64,000 nucleotides of DNA from JABDQA01 sp963759125 (GTDB lineage: Bacteria > Desulfobacterota > Desulfobulbia > Desulfobulbales > Desulfocapsaceae): the NCBI GenBank assembly GCA_963759125.1, contig CAVWXN010000003.1:25632-89631 (forward strand), given 5' to 3'. The notes beneath the pieces are model-generated. The model was given only the letters and a program-made list of their open reading frames with translations. It ran no database searches and was not told the origin of the DNA. The position numbers and the translations under genes are program-made. Shown one piece after another: positions 8,982-18,042 of the stretch. How positions within the stretch are numbered: position 1 is the first letter of the stretch; each line of letters opens with the position of its first letter.

Positions 8982-10351
8982 ACGCGACTCTGCGGTATCG
9001 CACCTTTGAGCGAATGCTGGCCGGCATGGATGATCTCTGCAGTGGCCAAAGACCCCGGCACTATGTGGTCCGGTGCCTGCTCCACGTGAACAATGTGATT
9101 GGTAATTGTTCTGCCCATCATTTTTCCTGCAGAGTTGTTCTCCACCAGAATTGATTTCAGGGACCCGACATATTCCCGGTTGCGCTCGAGACTGATTTCA
9201 TCCTGTCGTTTCTGGAACTGCTGAAGCCGGCGTCCTTTTTCTGCTTCCGAAAGTTTGCCATCGAGATCTGCCGCCCTGGTCTCCGGGCGGTCAGAATACT
9301 TGAAGGAGAACGAACCATGATACCTGACTCTTTCAAGCAGTTCCATCGTCTGTTGAAAATCTTCCTCGGTCTCGCCGGGAAACCCCACAATAATATCGGT
9401 GGTGATGGCGATATCCGGACGGATCGCTTTGAGCCGATCTACCTTCTCGAGATAGCCTGAGATACGATATTTTCTGTTCATGCGCTTGAGTATGCGGTCT
9501 GATCCCGATTGTACCGGCAGATGGATCTGGGGACACAGATTATCCAGCCGATCGAAGCATTCGATGAGACGCTCCGACAGGTCCTTTGGGTGAGACGTCG
9601 TGAAGCGGAGGCGCTGTAATCCGCTGATCGAGGAAACTTCAGTCAAAAGATCGGGAAAAGAGTAGGGGAGGGCACCATCGGTAACCGGATTGGTGAAGCC
9701 ATAGGAGTTGACATTCTGACCGAGCAGAGTGATTTCCACCACTCCTGCTTCAATCAGGCTCTGAATTTCAGTTACGATATCGGTCGCCTTCCTCGATACT
9801 TCCCTGCCTCGGGTGTAGGGAACCACGCAGTAGGTGCAAAAATTATTGCAGCCCTGCATAATCGTCACAAAGCGGGAGAATTGAAATTCCTGAGAATCGG
9901 AGGTAGGCGGGTCAAGAGCAGAGGCACCCGAAACCTGGGGGATGTATTTTGGAATTTCGTATGAGTCGGAAAGGTTAATAGCAGTTTTGGTATTTGCTGA
10001 CCTCTCTAACAATTCCGGAATGTCATAAATATGTTGGGTGCCGATAACCAGATTGACATGCCCCATGCGGTCGATGATTTTCTGACCTTCCTGCTGCGCA
10101 ACACAGCCAGCTACGCAAATCTTGAGATCGGGGTTCTCAGCCTTGTGCTTCCTCAGTGATCCAAGCATACTGAATACTTTCTGCTCAGCCTTACCGCGCA
10201 CCGAACAGGTATTGAGCAGGATGACAGAGGCGTCCTCGAGGACCGACGTTTCGATATACCCGGCTTCAGACAACTTCTGTGCCATAATTTCGCTGTCACG
10301 GATGTTCATCTGACAGCCGAAGGTCTTGATATAAAATGATTTATTATCCAT
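8978..10351 (-). CDS. miaB: tRNA-2-methylthio-N6-dimethylallyladenosine synthase
   Basis: MiaB is a radical SAM methylthiotransferase that adds the methylthio group to i6A37 in tRNAs reading UNN codons. The 457-residue protein has the N-terminal cluster cysteines (Cys13, Cys49, Cys83), the radical SAM triad CNNFCTYC (Cys168, Cys172, Cys175) and a C-terminal TRAM domain. Its substrate is made by MiaA, encoded at 14057-15001. It is the last gene of the purB-DUF4911-miaB run, and its stop overlaps the parC stop by 4 bases in convergent orientation. Confidence 0.95.
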   Translation of the reverse strand: MDNKSFYIKTFGCQMNIRDSEIMAQKLSEAGYIETSVLEDASVILLNTCSVRGKAEQKVFSMLGSLRKHKAENPDLKICVAGCVAQQEGQKIIDRMGHVNLVIGTQHIYDIPELLERSANTKTAINLSDSYEIPKYIPQVSGASALDPPTSDSQEFQFSRFVTIMQGCNNFCTYCVVPYTRGREVSRKATDIVTEIQSLIEAGVVEITLLGQNVNSYGFTNPVTDGALPYSFPDLLTEVSSISGLQRLRFTTSHPKDLSERLIECFDRLDNLCPQIHLPVQSGSDRILKRMNRKYRISGYLEKVDRLKAIRPDIAITTDIIVGFPGETEEDFQQTMELLERVRYHGSFSFKYSDRPETRAADLDGKLSEAEKGRRLQQFQKRQDEISLERNREYVGSLKSILVENNSAGKMMGRTITNHIVHVEQAPDHIVPGSLATAEIIHAGQHSLKGAIPQSRV

Positions 10352-10380
10352 ATACCGAAATGAAAGTGAGAAAGGAAAAA

Positions 10381-10605
10381 TTATAAGCAGGGTCGTTTGA
10401 TCTCTGGGGCGATATCAGCGAGAAGCTGCAGAAGTTCAGGCAGGGACTCATTCATACACTTCAAACGGATGACGCCGCTTTGGTTAGAAACAGAAGAGAG
10501 TACAGCCAGATTATCGTATCCTTCGAGAATGAATTTTAGATAGTGGAAGCGTTGTGGTGCAATACGATAGTAAGTATCGATAAGAGTCTGATTTTTTGAA
10601 TCCAT
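10381..10605 (-). CDS. DUF4911 domain protein
   Basis: This 74-residue protein has the pattern of DUF4911 (YYRIAPQRFHYLKFILEGYDNLAVLSSV, then a short helical tail), a small family I associate with Desulfobacterota and with this neighbourhood of purB and miaB. The fold suggests a modified ACT-like or small alpha-beta domain, but no function is known. It sits 5 bases after purB and 29 bases before miaB on the same strand, so all three are probably one transcript. Confidence 0.7.
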   Translation of the reverse strand: MDSKNQTLIDTYYRIAPQRFHYLKFILEGYDNLAVLSSVSNQSGVIRLKCMNESLPELLQLLADIAPEIKRPCL

Positions 10606-10610
10606 TATAT

Positions 10611-12059
10611 TTATACGCTGAGTGACGAGTCAACCGTTTGAATTTTATCTTTATTTTCTTCAAGAAGCGGGTAAACGATCTCGTTGAGATACTCCTCGGT
10701 TTGTTGTTCAGCCCGACCCGTGAATTGCAGAAAATCAGCGGTCATCGACAGCAGCTCGTCGTGGGAAAAGGGGATTCTCTCATCGTCACCGAGCCTTTGC
10801 AGCAGATCGTTTTCTCCGGCCTGATTTTTGACTATTTTACCAGCGGCAAGAGAATGCACTTTAACAATTTCATGCATCTCCTGTCTTGATTTTCCTTTTT
10901 CAACTGCCTCCATGAGGATTTTTTCGGTCGCCATAAATGGTAGTTCGGCCTTGAGCATTTTAGTTATTTGTTTTGGATATACAACCATATCAGAGGTTAT
11001 ATTGACTAATAACTTTAAGATTGCATCAGTCAAAAGAAAAGCCTGGGGTATATCCATCCTGCGTATGGCAGAGTCATCCAGGGTACGTTCAAACCACTGA
11101 TTGGCATAGGTGGCAGAAAAATCAGGAACTAAGCCCATTAATTTTCGGGCCAACCCAGTCATGCGTTCCGAGCGCATGGGGTTCCTCTTGTAGGCCATGG
11201 CAGAGGAACCGGTTTGATTCTTAGCAAATGGTTCCTCCTGTACTTTCAGATTGGACAGCAACCGCAGGTCAACTGCAAATTTATGCGCAGTTGCTCCAAT
11301 ACCGGCTAGTATTTCAGCAAGCTTAAGGTCGAGTTTACGGCTGTAAGTCTGGCCTGTAACCGGAATAGATTTTTTAAATCCTAATTTTTCAGCGACTAAC
11401 TGATCGAGTTGACGTACTTTCTGGTGATCGCCCTTGAACAATTCGAGAAAAGTTGCCTGGGTGCCGACCGTACCTTTGGCTCCCCGGGCTGCCATGTTAT
11501 CAACAAAGAAGTCGAGGGACTGTAAATCTAAGATTAAATCATTGATATATATAGTGTTTCTTTTGCCAACAGTGGTTGGCTGAGCGGGCTGATAATGAGT
11601 GAAACCAAGGGTCGGGAGCGCTTTGTGGCTGAAACAAAAGTCAGCGAGCTGGCTAATGGTATTGATTAAGCCGTTCCTGATCAGTTCAAAAGCTTCTTTC
11701 TGGATTATAAGATCAGTATTGCAGACAACGAATTGAGAGGTAGCGCCCAGGTGAATTATGGGTTCAGCGGTGGGGCATTTTGAGCCAAATTCAAACACAT
11801 GGGCCATGACGTCATGTCTGATTTCTTTTTCCTTGGCCCTGGCTAGTTCGTAATCAATCGAATTCTGGTTGGTTTTCATCTCATCGATCATCTTTGGGCT
11901 GATAAGATCGCTGAGCCCAAGTTCGGATTGAGCTTCAGCCAGGGCAACCCAGCATTTTCTCCAAGTTGTAAATTTTTTTTCCTCAGAGAAGAGATACTGC
12001 ATCTCTCTGCTTGTATATCGACTTACCAACGGCTCAGTGTAAACGTCATGGGGAACCAT
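10611..12059 (-). CDS. purB: Adenylosuccinate lyase
   Basis: PurB cleaves SAICAR and adenylosuccinate, releasing fumarate, in purine synthesis. The protein is 482 residues. The fumarase/aspartase signature SSAMAYKRNPMRSE lies at residues 285-298 and the catalytic-histidine segment LGFTHYQPAQP at 151-161. The length and the N-terminus (SRYTSREMQYLFSEEKKFTTWRK) fit the longer type of PurB. It is the first gene of the group with DUF4911 and miaB. A 280-base AT-rich gap with no convincing gene separates it from recJ. Confidence 0.95.
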   Translation of the reverse strand: MVPHDVYTEPLVSRYTSREMQYLFSEEKKFTTWRKCWVALAEAQSELGLSDLISPKMIDEMKTNQNSIDYELARAKEKEIRHDVMAHVFEFGSKCPTAEPIIHLGATSQFVVCNTDLIIQKEAFELIRNGLINTISQLADFCFSHKALPTLGFTHYQPAQPTTVGKRNTIYINDLILDLQSLDFFVDNMAARGAKGTVGTQATFLELFKGDHQKVRQLDQLVAEKLGFKKSIPVTGQTYSRKLDLKLAEILAGIGATAHKFAVDLRLLSNLKVQEEPFAKNQTGSSAMAYKRNPMRSERMTGLARKLMGLVPDFSATYANQWFERTLDDSAIRRMDIPQAFLLTDAILKLLVNITSDMVVYPKQITKMLKAELPFMATEKILMEAVEKGKSRQEMHEIVKVHSLAAGKIVKNQAGENDLLQRLGDDERIPFSHDELLSMTADFLQFTGRAEQQTEEYLNEIVYPLLEENKDKIQTVDSSLSV

Positions 12060-12339
12060 TTTTTTTCTCCAATATAGTCTAGAATAGTTTGCTATGTATC
12101 TGTAATAAGGTCTTTGTTGTAAGTATTACCAAGTCAGCTAAATGGTGCCACAAGAAGGGCAAAGATAAGCACAATGGCTGTTTTTACCAGTGTAGACCCG
12201 TAACTTACGTAATGTCGCATAATGTATATTATGTAAAATATATGCGTAACCAAATAAAGTGCCTAATAACCCAAATGAGCCTTGAGATCACCTATTTTTG
12301 TATCACCTATCAATTTGATATAATTTGATATTTTATCGT

Positions 12340-14025
12340 TTAATGAGAGATAATATCTTTAATATGGACCCTCCAGTTTGATCTTCCATTATAGGACTCA
12401 AAGCTGTGCGTGTACAAAAGGCTGCACGGCTCATTCAAATTAGACTTGGAAATTCTGTCTCCCAGATTAAAGCCTATCACGGGAACGTTCTTGTACTTTC
12501 CCCGTATCACACCTTTGAGATGTGCCTTATTTTTTCCAAATGCTGAAAATGAAACAAACCGAACATGACGATCCAGAAATACTGGCTTTGGATTTGCCTC
12601 ACCAGTGGGCTCTAATTGCATCAGATTATCGAGAAGTGTGAGATCAAGCGATTCTGAAACGTTTAATTCGATGAATATGCTTTCTAAACGTTTGGAAATA
12701 TTAGTATTTATTTCTTCCTGCAGAGACATCAAAGTGTAAAGTTTCTCTTTGAATTGGATGAAATTGGCCACCGGTAATGAAAATCCCGCCGCCAATGCAT
12801 GACCACCGAAATTTTGTAAGTAGCGCTCAGCACCTGCAATTAGGCGGTACAAGTCGTGCCCTTCCGGTGCCCTGCCTGAACCCTTGACCACACTTCTATC
12901 TGCTGGATGATAACAGCATACCAGGGTTGGAACCTTGAACTGTTCCACCAACCTGGAGGCCACGATACCAAGAACTCCTTCGTGGAAATCACCCAAAATG
13001 ACTAAACAATTAGAACATAATAACAATTCTTTACGTGAAATAGTCAATGCTGATTCGTAATTTTGTTCGGTTATTTGTTTACGTTTGTTATTAAGCTGGA
13101 TCAGTTGCGAGGCATATTCTTTAGCGCTGACGTCACTGTCAGCCAGAAAAAGCTTCAGTGGTTTATCCGGTTCCCCAAGCCGGCCAGCTGCATTGATTGC
13201 TGGGGCAACTTTAAACGAGACAGAGTCACTGGTTAGCGAATCGATATTGATATCAAGGGTGGCAAATAGATTTTTGACACCCTTCTGTCTTGCCGCTGAA
13301 ATACTTTCAAATCCGCCTTTCACCAATATTCTGTTTACCCCCTTAAGAGGCATGATGTCAGCTATGGTGCCGATCGCCACGTAATCTAGAAACGACTTCA
13401 TGTTTGGAACGCATATGTCCTTGAAAAGATCATTATTAGAAATTTCAAATCGAACTGCGGCAGCCAGGTAAAAGGCCACACCGACACCTGCAAGCTCACT
13501 AAATGGAAACTCACAGTCCTGCTGTTTCGGATTGATTGTCGCATCGGCATAAAGTGTCGTATCAGGCACCTGATGGTGGTCGGTCACTATGGTCTTAAAG
13601 CCGTACTTTTTGGCGAGGATGAGTTCTTCACTGTTGGAAATTCCACAGTCAACCGTGATCAACAGCTTATTGGGGCGAAGGGTCGTCGCATAGTCACGCA
13701 AAACTTTGTCATTGAGGCCATACCCATCGGTGAGCCGATTTGGAATATGGCATATCGTGGTTACCCCTATTTCCCTGAAAAAAGTGTGCAGCAGCGAGGT
13801 TCCGGTAATTCCGTCGACGTCATAGTCACCCCAGATAAGAATATCGTCCTTGTTTTGTATTGCTGAAGTAATGAGATCAACTGCCGTATCGATGGACTTA
13901 AGCAGGAACGGTGAAGGCAGATCCTTCAATTTAGGAAAAAGATAGTTCTCTATATCTTTTTCACCGCACAGCCCAAGCCTTTCAAGATGACGCTTTATGG
14001 CAGGATGAACAGCAATGTTTGACAC
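12340..14025 (-). CDS. recJ: Single-stranded-DNA-specific exonuclease RecJ
   Basis: RecJ is a 5'-3' single-strand exonuclease used in recombination and mismatch repair. The 561-residue protein has the DHH-family motifs DYDVDG (67-72), DCGIS (126-130) and TDHHQ (148-152), followed by the DHHA1 region with the GGHALAAGFS motif and a C-terminal OB-like domain. All metal-binding motifs look intact. It ends downstream of miaA on the same strand. Confidence 0.93.
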   Translation of the reverse strand: MSNIAVHPAIKRHLERLGLCGEKDIENYLFPKLKDLPSPFLLKSIDTAVDLITSAIQNKDDILIWGDYDVDGITGTSLLHTFFREIGVTTICHIPNRLTDGYGLNDKVLRDYATTLRPNKLLITVDCGISNSEELILAKKYGFKTIVTDHHQVPDTTLYADATINPKQQDCEFPFSELAGVGVAFYLAAAVRFEISNNDLFKDICVPNMKSFLDYVAIGTIADIMPLKGVNRILVKGGFESISAARQKGVKNLFATLDINIDSLTSDSVSFKVAPAINAAGRLGEPDKPLKLFLADSDVSAKEYASQLIQLNNKRKQITEQNYESALTISRKELLLCSNCLVILGDFHEGVLGIVASRLVEQFKVPTLVCCYHPADRSVVKGSGRAPEGHDLYRLIAGAERYLQNFGGHALAAGFSLPVANFIQFKEKLYTLMSLQEEINTNISKRLESIFIELNVSESLDLTLLDNLMQLEPTGEANPKPVFLDRHVRFVSFSAFGKNKAHLKGVIRGKYKNVPVIGFNLGDRISKSNLNEPCSLLYTHSFESYNGRSNWRVHIKDIISH

Positions 14026-14056
14026 GTTAGCTATGCTCCTATGGAACTATCTGAGT

Positions 14057-15001
14057 TCAAAGGTTTTGCTCAACATAAGAAAAAACTTCCCTGGCTTCAC
14101 TCCTGTCGAACCAGCGAATCGAATCGTCTCTGCCGAACCAGGTATATTGGCGTTTGGCGTAGCGTCTGGTGTCACGGGCAAGCAATTCCTTGCATTCACC
14201 CATGCTCCACCGACCTTCCAGATAACTAATCAGGTGCCGGTACCCGATCGACTGCATACTTTTTAACTCTGGTCCATACCCCTTTTTTATAAGCCCCCTC
14301 ACCTCTTCTTCCAGTCCCATTTCGAACAGCTGCTCTGTTCTTCTGTTAATGCGTTCATAAAGAGCACTGCGTTCACAGGTCAAGCCTATTGAGATCATGT
14401 TCTGAAGTCTGCTGGCTGGTGCCTCAGACTTCTGGCGTCGCAAATGCTCAGACAGGGGCTCACCAGTGGTATAAAAGACCTCCAGGGCCCTGATGATTCG
14501 GGAGCTGTCGTTGGGATGAATACGGCCCGCCGAGCTGGAATCAGCCATCTTCAGTTCGTCGTGGAGGGCCGAACTTCCCTCCTCTGCAAGTCTCCTCAAC
14601 AGGTTGTTTCGTATGGATTTGTCAGTTGGCGGTGATGGAAATAAACCATTTCTCAGGGCTCGAAAATATAACCCTGTTCCGCCTGTGAGGAGAGGGATAG
14701 CACCGCGCTCCTGGATGAGTACCATGGCTTGGCAACAGTCGTTGACAAATCGGGCGGCATTATAGTCTTCATCAGGATCGACAATATCGACCAGATGATG
14801 GGGAATCATCTGGCGCTCTTCAAGAGAAACCTTAGCCGTGCCAATATCCATATAACGGTAAATCTGCATGGAATCAACACTGATAATTTCACAATTGAAC
14901 TCTTTGGAAAGATTAAGCGAAAGCTCAGTCTTGCCGATTGCCGTGGGGCCGACCAGGGTCAGAACCGGTTTGTCCATGAGGGACGCAGCGAAATCAGTCA
15001 A
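14057..15001 (-). CDS. miaA: tRNA dimethylallyltransferase
   Basis: MiaA puts the dimethylallyl group on A37 of tRNAs that read UNN codons; MiaB then methylthiolates the product. The 314-residue protein has the P-loop GPTAIGKTE (18-26), the conserved SVDSMQIYRYMDIGTAK segment, LTGGTGLYFRAL, and the C-terminal RYAKRQYTWFGRD motif. Its start overlaps the stop of the upstream ComEA-like gene by 8 bases. Confidence 0.95.
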   Translation of the reverse strand: MTDFAASLMDKPVLTLVGPTAIGKTELSLNLSKEFNCEIISVDSMQIYRYMDIGTAKVSLEERQMIPHHLVDIVDPDEDYNAARFVNDCCQAMVLIQERGAIPLLTGGTGLYFRALRNGLFPSPPTDKSIRNNLLRRLAEEGSSALHDELKMADSSSAGRIHPNDSSRIIRALEVFYTTGEPLSEHLRRQKSEAPASRLQNMISIGLTCERSALYERINRRTEQLFEMGLEEEVRGLIKKGYGPELKSMQSIGYRHLISYLEGRWSMGECKELLARDTRRYAKRQYTWFGRDDSIRWFDRSEAREVFSYVEQNL

Positions 15002-15389
15002 AACTCAGAAAACTATGGAATTGTTCCACACGCTTGGGCCCGATCCCGCGAACCCTGGCAAGGTCTGCGGGTTGGAGGTAAAATCCAGAGCTGTCACGAT
15101 CGTCGACTATTCGCTTTGCCAATACAGGTCCTATTCCCGGGACGGTGGTCAACAGCTCGACATCCGCACGATTGACGGGGATGTTTTCAAGCTGAAAAAC
15201 GGAGAGCAGCACGTCTTTCTGGGACTGATAGGCCGGTAAAACGTTTACCTTGCTTATATCCCAGTAATCATTGGTTTCTATTCCCCTGTCTAAAACGTCT
15301 CCACTTGATACGGGAAACAGCTGAATCAGCAGCCAGATTCCAGGAATAAGCAGAAGCAGTTCGATTCTGTAATCGTTGAGTGAGCTCAT
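14994..15389 (-). CDS. ComEA-like helix-hairpin-helix protein
   Basis: This 131-residue protein has one N-terminal membrane anchor (LLLLIPGIWLLIQLFPVSS) followed by a pair of helix-hairpin-helix motifs: INRADVELLTTVPGIGPVLAKRIV-like and LARVRGIGPKRVEQF. That is the ComEA DNA-binding layout, so the protein is probably held on the outer face of the inner membrane and binds double-stranded DNA, as in natural transformation. No other competence gene is in view. It overlaps the miaA start by 8 bases. Confidence 0.8.
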   Translation of the reverse strand: MSSLNDYRIELLLLIPGIWLLIQLFPVSSGDVLDRGIETNDYWDISKVNVLPAYQSQKDVLLSVFQLENIPVNRADVELLTTVPGIGPVLAKRIVDDRDSSGFYLQPADLARVRGIGPKRVEQFHSFLSFD

Positions 15390-15560
15390 TGCCGACGTTG
15401 CCTGAAGATATCCTTACCCTCCACCATATTGCTGAGATGTTACAAACATACAACAAGATATGTTGGCTGCCAATCCCGTTATCAATTACTATTGTAGACT
15501 TTCTTCTCAAGAGGTATAAAGCCATGCGAATGTATGGTTATTGTTGTTATCCCAGCGCTC

Positions 15561-16022
15561 ATGAAAAGATTTAATATTGTCCTTGTTGAACCACAGATCC
15601 CGCCAAACACCGGATCTATCGCACGGCTTTGCGGGGCTACCAACAGCACCCTGCACCTCGTGCATCCACTTGGTTTTTCAACGGAAGACAAACATTTAAA
15701 ACGGGCCGGACTCGATTATTGGCAGCATGTCGAAGTGATTCATTGGGAAAATCTCGAACAATTATTGAGGCGAGTTGACGAGACTGCCCTGAAATTTTTC
15801 ACCACTAAAACGACAAGAGACTACACCGAGGCTGTCTACCAACCCGGCGACTTTCTCATTTTCGGCAAGGAAACCAAGGGACTTTCTGAAGAGGTGCGAA
15901 ATCTTTATCATGAGTTGTGTTTCACCCTGCCCATGGAAAACAAAAATATCAGAAGCCTCAACCTTGCAATGACCGCAGGGATTGTTTTATATGAGGCGAT
16001 CAGACAACAAAATAACAAATAA
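15561..16022 (+). CDS. trmL: tRNA (cytidine(34)-2'-O)-methyltransferase
   Basis: TrmL is a SPOUT methyltransferase that 2'-O-methylates the wobble base of leucine tRNAs. I start it at the ATG at 15561 (MKRFNIVLVEPQIPPNTGSIAR), giving 153 residues; a longer frame from 15534 adds nothing conserved. The trefoil-knot motifs are present: NTGSIARLCGAT, LIFGKETKGLSEE, LPMENKNIRSLNLA and AMTAGIVLYEA. It is the first gene of a plus-strand run leading to serC. Confidence 0.92.
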   Translation: MKRFNIVLVEPQIPPNTGSIARLCGATNSTLHLVHPLGFSTEDKHLKRAGLDYWQHVEVIHWENLEQLLRRVDETALKFFTTKTTRDYTEAVYQPGDFLIFGKETKGLSEEVRNLYHELCFTLPMENKNIRSLNLAMTAGIVLYEAIRQQNNK

Positions 16023-16085
16023 CTATCTGAATCTATAACAAAATGTTCGCGATTGACTAGCGAATCTGGAACAGGGAGCAAGCAG

Positions 16086-17171
16086 ATGAACCAGAGGGTA
16101 TGTAATTTCAGCGCAGGGCCAGCTACCCTGCCCTTTGAGGTGTTAACCAGAACAGCAGAAGATATCGTTGATTTCAATGGAACCGGTATAGGATTGATGG
16201 AAATCAGCCATCGTTCCCCGGAGTTTCAGAAGGTAATCGATGAGACCGAAAGTTTGTTGCGTGAACTCATGCAGATACCCGATAACTATAAAGTCCTGTT
16301 CCTGCAAGGCGGAGCGTCCTCCCAATTTTTCATGGTGCCGATGAATCTGCTTGGCGAAGGAAGAAAGGCCACCTATCTGAATACCGGTACCTGGGCCAAG
16401 AAGGCAATCGCCGAGGCCCGCCTGTTTGGGGATATTGAGGTTCCCTTTTCCAGTGAAGAAAAAAACTATAACCGGGTACCAGATCAGCATGAGTACCAGG
16501 TTGCCGAAGACAGCGAGTACCTCTATCTGGTATCGAACAACACCATTTTCGGCACCCAGTTTAAAACTTTTCCGGATACAGACAAGATGCTGGTCTGCGA
16601 CATGTCATCCGATATACTTTCCCGACCAGTTGATGTTTCCAGATTTGGTTTGATTTTCGCTGGAGCCCAGAAAAACCTTGGACCGGCGGGAGTTACCGTG
16701 GTCGTCATCAGAGAAGATCTTCTCTCCCGCACGGCCGACAACATCCCGACCATGCTCAAGTACCGCACCCATGCCGAGAAGGGATCCATGTTCAACACAC
16801 CTCCCTGTCTTGCCATTTATGTCGTCTATCGTGTACTGCAGTGGCTCAAGGGGCTTGGTGGGGTCGAAGAAATCCAGAAGATAAATCTGAAAAAGGCTGA
16901 CACACTCTATCAGGTCATCGACCAGGGAGAGTATTATCGTGGACATGCCGATCAGAGTTCACGTTCACAGATGAATGTCGCCTTCAATCTGCCCAGCCCC
17001 GATTTGGAGACCAAATTCATTTCGGAGGCCGCAGCCCAAGGTTTAAAAGGACTCAAAGGGCATCGCTCCATCGGCGGCTGTCGGGCTTCAATCTACAATG
17101 CCTTCTCTTTGGAGGGGGTCGAGAAGCTGGCTGCCTTTATGGAGCGTTTCGCCACCGAAAATCCTGCCTGA
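16086..17171 (+). CDS. serC: Phosphoserine aminotransferase
   Basis: SerC converts 3-phosphohydroxypyruvate to phosphoserine, and it also works in pyridoxal phosphate synthesis in some bacteria. The ATG at 16086 has a GGGAG ribosome-binding site and begins MNQRVCNFSAGPATLP, the usual family start; the product is 361 residues. The PLP lysine is Lys196, in FAGAQKNLGPAG. Substrate-binding segments ISHRS, GGASSQF and the C-terminal HRSIGGCRASIYNAF are intact. Confidence 0.95.
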   Translation: MNQRVCNFSAGPATLPFEVLTRTAEDIVDFNGTGIGLMEISHRSPEFQKVIDETESLLRELMQIPDNYKVLFLQGGASSQFFMVPMNLLGEGRKATYLNTGTWAKKAIAEARLFGDIEVPFSSEEKNYNRVPDQHEYQVAEDSEYLYLVSNNTIFGTQFKTFPDTDKMLVCDMSSDILSRPVDVSRFGLIFAGAQKNLGPAGVTVVVIREDLLSRTADNIPTMLKYRTHAEKGSMFNTPPCLAIYVVYRVLQWLKGLGGVEEIQKINLKKADTLYQVIDQGEYYRGHADQSSRSQMNVAFNLPSPDLETKFISEAAAQGLKGLKGHRSIGGCRASIYNAFSLEGVEKLAAFMERFATENPA

Positions 17172-17175
17172 AACC

Positions 17176-18042
17176 GTGCCCGGGGAGATCGTTATAAGGC
17201 CTCCGAGCGAGGCCCACTCCGTAATCATCCAGGCTACCCGCGGCTGTTCACACAATCGCTGCAGTTTCTGCGGAGTATACAAGGGAGTCAGTTTCGGGCT
17301 GCACAGTGACCATGAGATTAACCGACAGCTGGCTTTTGCCCGTCAGTTCTGTCAGCATCAGAGACGGGTTTTCATCGGTGCGGGAGATGCTCTGATATTG
17401 CCGCAAAAGAAGCTGCTGGAGCTTTTTGCAAAAATCAGATCAACACTGCCCTGGATAAATCGAATATCACTCTATGCCAACGGCAGAGCTATACGCTCTA
17501 AAAGCGACAGTGATCTCGTGGCCCTGAAATCACATGGTCTGGATCGGGTTTATATGGGCATTGAGAGCGGCGATGATTACCTTCTTGGCTGGATGAAAAA
17601 AGGAGAAACGGTTGACACCCTCGCTGAGGCCGGAAAGCGAATCGTTGGGGCTGAAATTTTTCTGTCAACAACGGTGTTGCTTGGCATTGGCGGGCCCGAG
17701 CACAGCCTGCAGCATGCCCGGGCAACGGCACAGCTGATAAACAGGATAAGACCCAATCAGATTGCCGCTTTGTGCCTGATGGTTCTGGATAACACCGAGT
17801 TGGGCAGAGCCAGAAGCAAGAAGGAATTTATCGAAATGTCTGCCGAGGAGACGGTACGGGAACTAAAGGAGATGATCAGTGGACTGACCCTGGACCGGGT
17901 GCAGTTCATGGCCAATCATGCTTCGAACTTCCTGCGCCTGAGTGGGCGGCTGCAGAAGGACAAACAAAAATTTCTTCTACGCATAGATCAGGCACTTTCC
18001 GACCCTTCAATCTTTGTCCCTTCTCACCTTCGAGCTCTGTAA
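17176..18042 (+). CDS. Radical SAM protein of the COG1032-like type
   Basis: The radical SAM cysteines are in CSHNRCSFCGVYKG near the N-terminus, and the TIM-barrel segments FIGAGDALILP, ISLYANGRAI and DRVYMGIESGDD follow. The preferred start is GTG at 17176. An ATG at 17098 in the same frame would overlap serC by 74 bases and add an unconserved stretch. There is no B12-binding or TRAM domain. The substrate is unknown. It sits directly between serC and rlmN, ending exactly where rlmN starts, so it belongs to that transcript. Confidence 0.75.
   Translation: MPGEIVIRPPSEAHSVIIQATRGCSHNRCSFCGVYKGVSFGLHSDHEINRQLAFARQFCQHQRRVFIGAGDALILPQKKLLELFAKIRSTLPWINRISLYANGRAIRSKSDSDLVALKSHGLDRVYMGIESGDDYLLGWMKKGETVDTLAEAGKRIVGAEIFLSTTVLLGIGGPEHSLQHARATAQLINRIRPNQIAALCLMVLDNTELGRARSKKEFIEMSAEETVRELKEMISGLTLDRVQFMANHASNFLRLSGRLQKDKQKFLLRIDQALSDPSIFVPSHLRAL

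Noticed and set aside
12089..12328. 79-codon plus-strand frame between purB and recJ
   Set aside because: AT-rich, with no ribosome-binding site and a composition typical of non-coding DNA; the two AATTTGATAT copies at its end look like chance.
17098..17175. Earlier ATG start for the radical SAM gene
   Set aside because: It would overlap serC by 74 bases and adds unconserved residues; GTG at 17176 fits the family better.
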